A stretch of DNA of 5,680 nucleotides from Candidatus Hydrogenedentota bacterium (lineage in GTDB: Bacteria; Hydrogenedentota; Hydrogenedentia; Hydrogenedentales; SLHB01), in assembly GCA_003552765.1 (NCBI GenBank), contig PUOI01000079.1, positions 1-5,680 on the forward strand. Reading direction: 5' to 3'. A program made the position numbers and the translations under genes. Below the pieces are notes generated by a model, which had not been told where the DNA came from, made no database searches, and saw only the letters and a list, made by a program, of their open reading frames with translations. Shown here in pieces: positions 5,337-5,680 of the stretch (position 1 is the stretch's first letter; each line of letters begins with the position of its first letter).

Positions 5337-5680
5337 CTACAAGACATCGCTGGCGGGGACCCGATCCGGAAGCTCGACGGCCTCGTCGCCAATGATCTGG
5401 GATAACCATAATAACACTTGTTGGATGGCTTGGGCGGACGTGGCGAGCAGATCGGTTCCGTGGGCCGTGCCCCGGTACTCCCGGATTTCGGCTTGGCCCG
5501 GCGCGATTCGTTTGAGTTCTTGCGCCGACGTAGCTGAGTAGGAATCTACACGGGAGGTTACAAAAAGGGAGGGCCGGTTTCCGTATTCCGTTAGGGCTTC
5601 CTCCGCATCGATGCCTTGGTACTCGAGTCCGGGCGACACGAGCACGAGGGCGTGGAAGTCCCAATCCTCCATCGCGTAAC
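5337..5680 (-). CDS. Alpha/beta-hydrolase-like protein, C-terminal part (5' partial, runs off the right edge)
   Basis: Only the last 113 codons are in the window. The frame is open through 5680, so the ATG at 5672 is internal rather than the start. The visible part looks like the end of an alpha/beta-hydrolase: a core strand HALVLVSPGLEYQG, then NRPSLFVTSRVDSYS, whose Asp (45th whole codon from the window edge) fits the catalytic acid, and YRGTAHGTDLL, whose His (73rd) fits the catalytic histidine. A final amphipathic helix (IQQVLLWLSQII) ends the domain. The nucleophile elbow lies outside the window, so activity and substrate cannot be judged; an esterase/lipase- or dienelactone-hydrolase-like enzyme is the likeliest class. 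It ends with TAG 32 bp before mrp on the same strand, so the two may be co-transcribed. Confidence 0.75.
   Translation of the reverse strand, partial: YAMEDWDFHALVLVSPGLEYQGIDAEEALTEYGNRPSLFVTSRVDSYSATSAQELKRIAPGQAEIREYRGTAHGTDLLATSAQAIQQVLLWLSQIIGDEAVELPDRVPASDVL

Overview
The window suggests a GC-rich, Gram-negative-type bacterium that is probably uncultured. The partial periplasmic adaptor on the left implies an outer membrane. The secreted DUF6807/'PmoA-like' protein and the three-domain Mrp-DUF971 ATPase are the kind of content I associate with Planctomycetota, Hydrogenedentota and similar lineages. This lineage guess is inference and weak. There is no integrase, transposase, phage gene, tRNA, rRNA or CRISPR array.

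Layout. On the + strand, positions 2-898 hold the 3' part of an HlyD/RND-type efflux adaptor that begins before the window. Positions 899-1441 are a 543-bp convergent intergenic region without a credible gene but rich in palindromes. From 1442 to the right edge all genes are on the - strand. In order of transcription they are: the C-terminal part of an alpha/beta-hydrolase-like protein (from beyond the right edge to 5337), an Mrp/ApbC-family Fe-S carrier ATPase with N-terminal DUF59/MIP18 and C-terminal DUF971 domains (5304-3991), a signal-peptide-bearing DUF6807 protein (3872-2943), a ComF-family phosphoribosyltransferase-like protein (2924-2157) and a class I SAM-dependent methyltransferase (2131-1442).

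The - strand gaps are 32, 118, 18 and 25 bp, and each start has a recognisable Shine-Dalgarno sequence. One long or two short transcripts are therefore plausible, with a possible break in the 118-bp gap. The genes share no obvious pathway: hydrolysis, Fe-S assembly, a secreted protein of uncertain role, ComF and a methyltransferase. They read more like a housekeeping or accessory gene string than a dedicated system.

The most striking feature is non-coding. A 204-bp element at 994-1197 is symmetric about position 1095.5. Each half carries, in mirror order and with identical spacing, a 15-nt hairpin, a 34-nt arm (identical in both halves) containing a 28-nt hairpin, a 20-nt spacer and a 17-nt hairpin. 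The spacers have diverged, the 34-nt arms are perfect, and both the 15-nt and 17-nt hairpin pairs show a compensatory base-pair swap. Three of the four small hairpins display a TGAAG or TGAGG pentaloop. A second, unrelated palindrome at 1381-1400 resembles the widespread repeat that yields spurious 'AKAGIH' peptides. The convergent region therefore looks like a landing or maintenance site for REP-like structured repeats.
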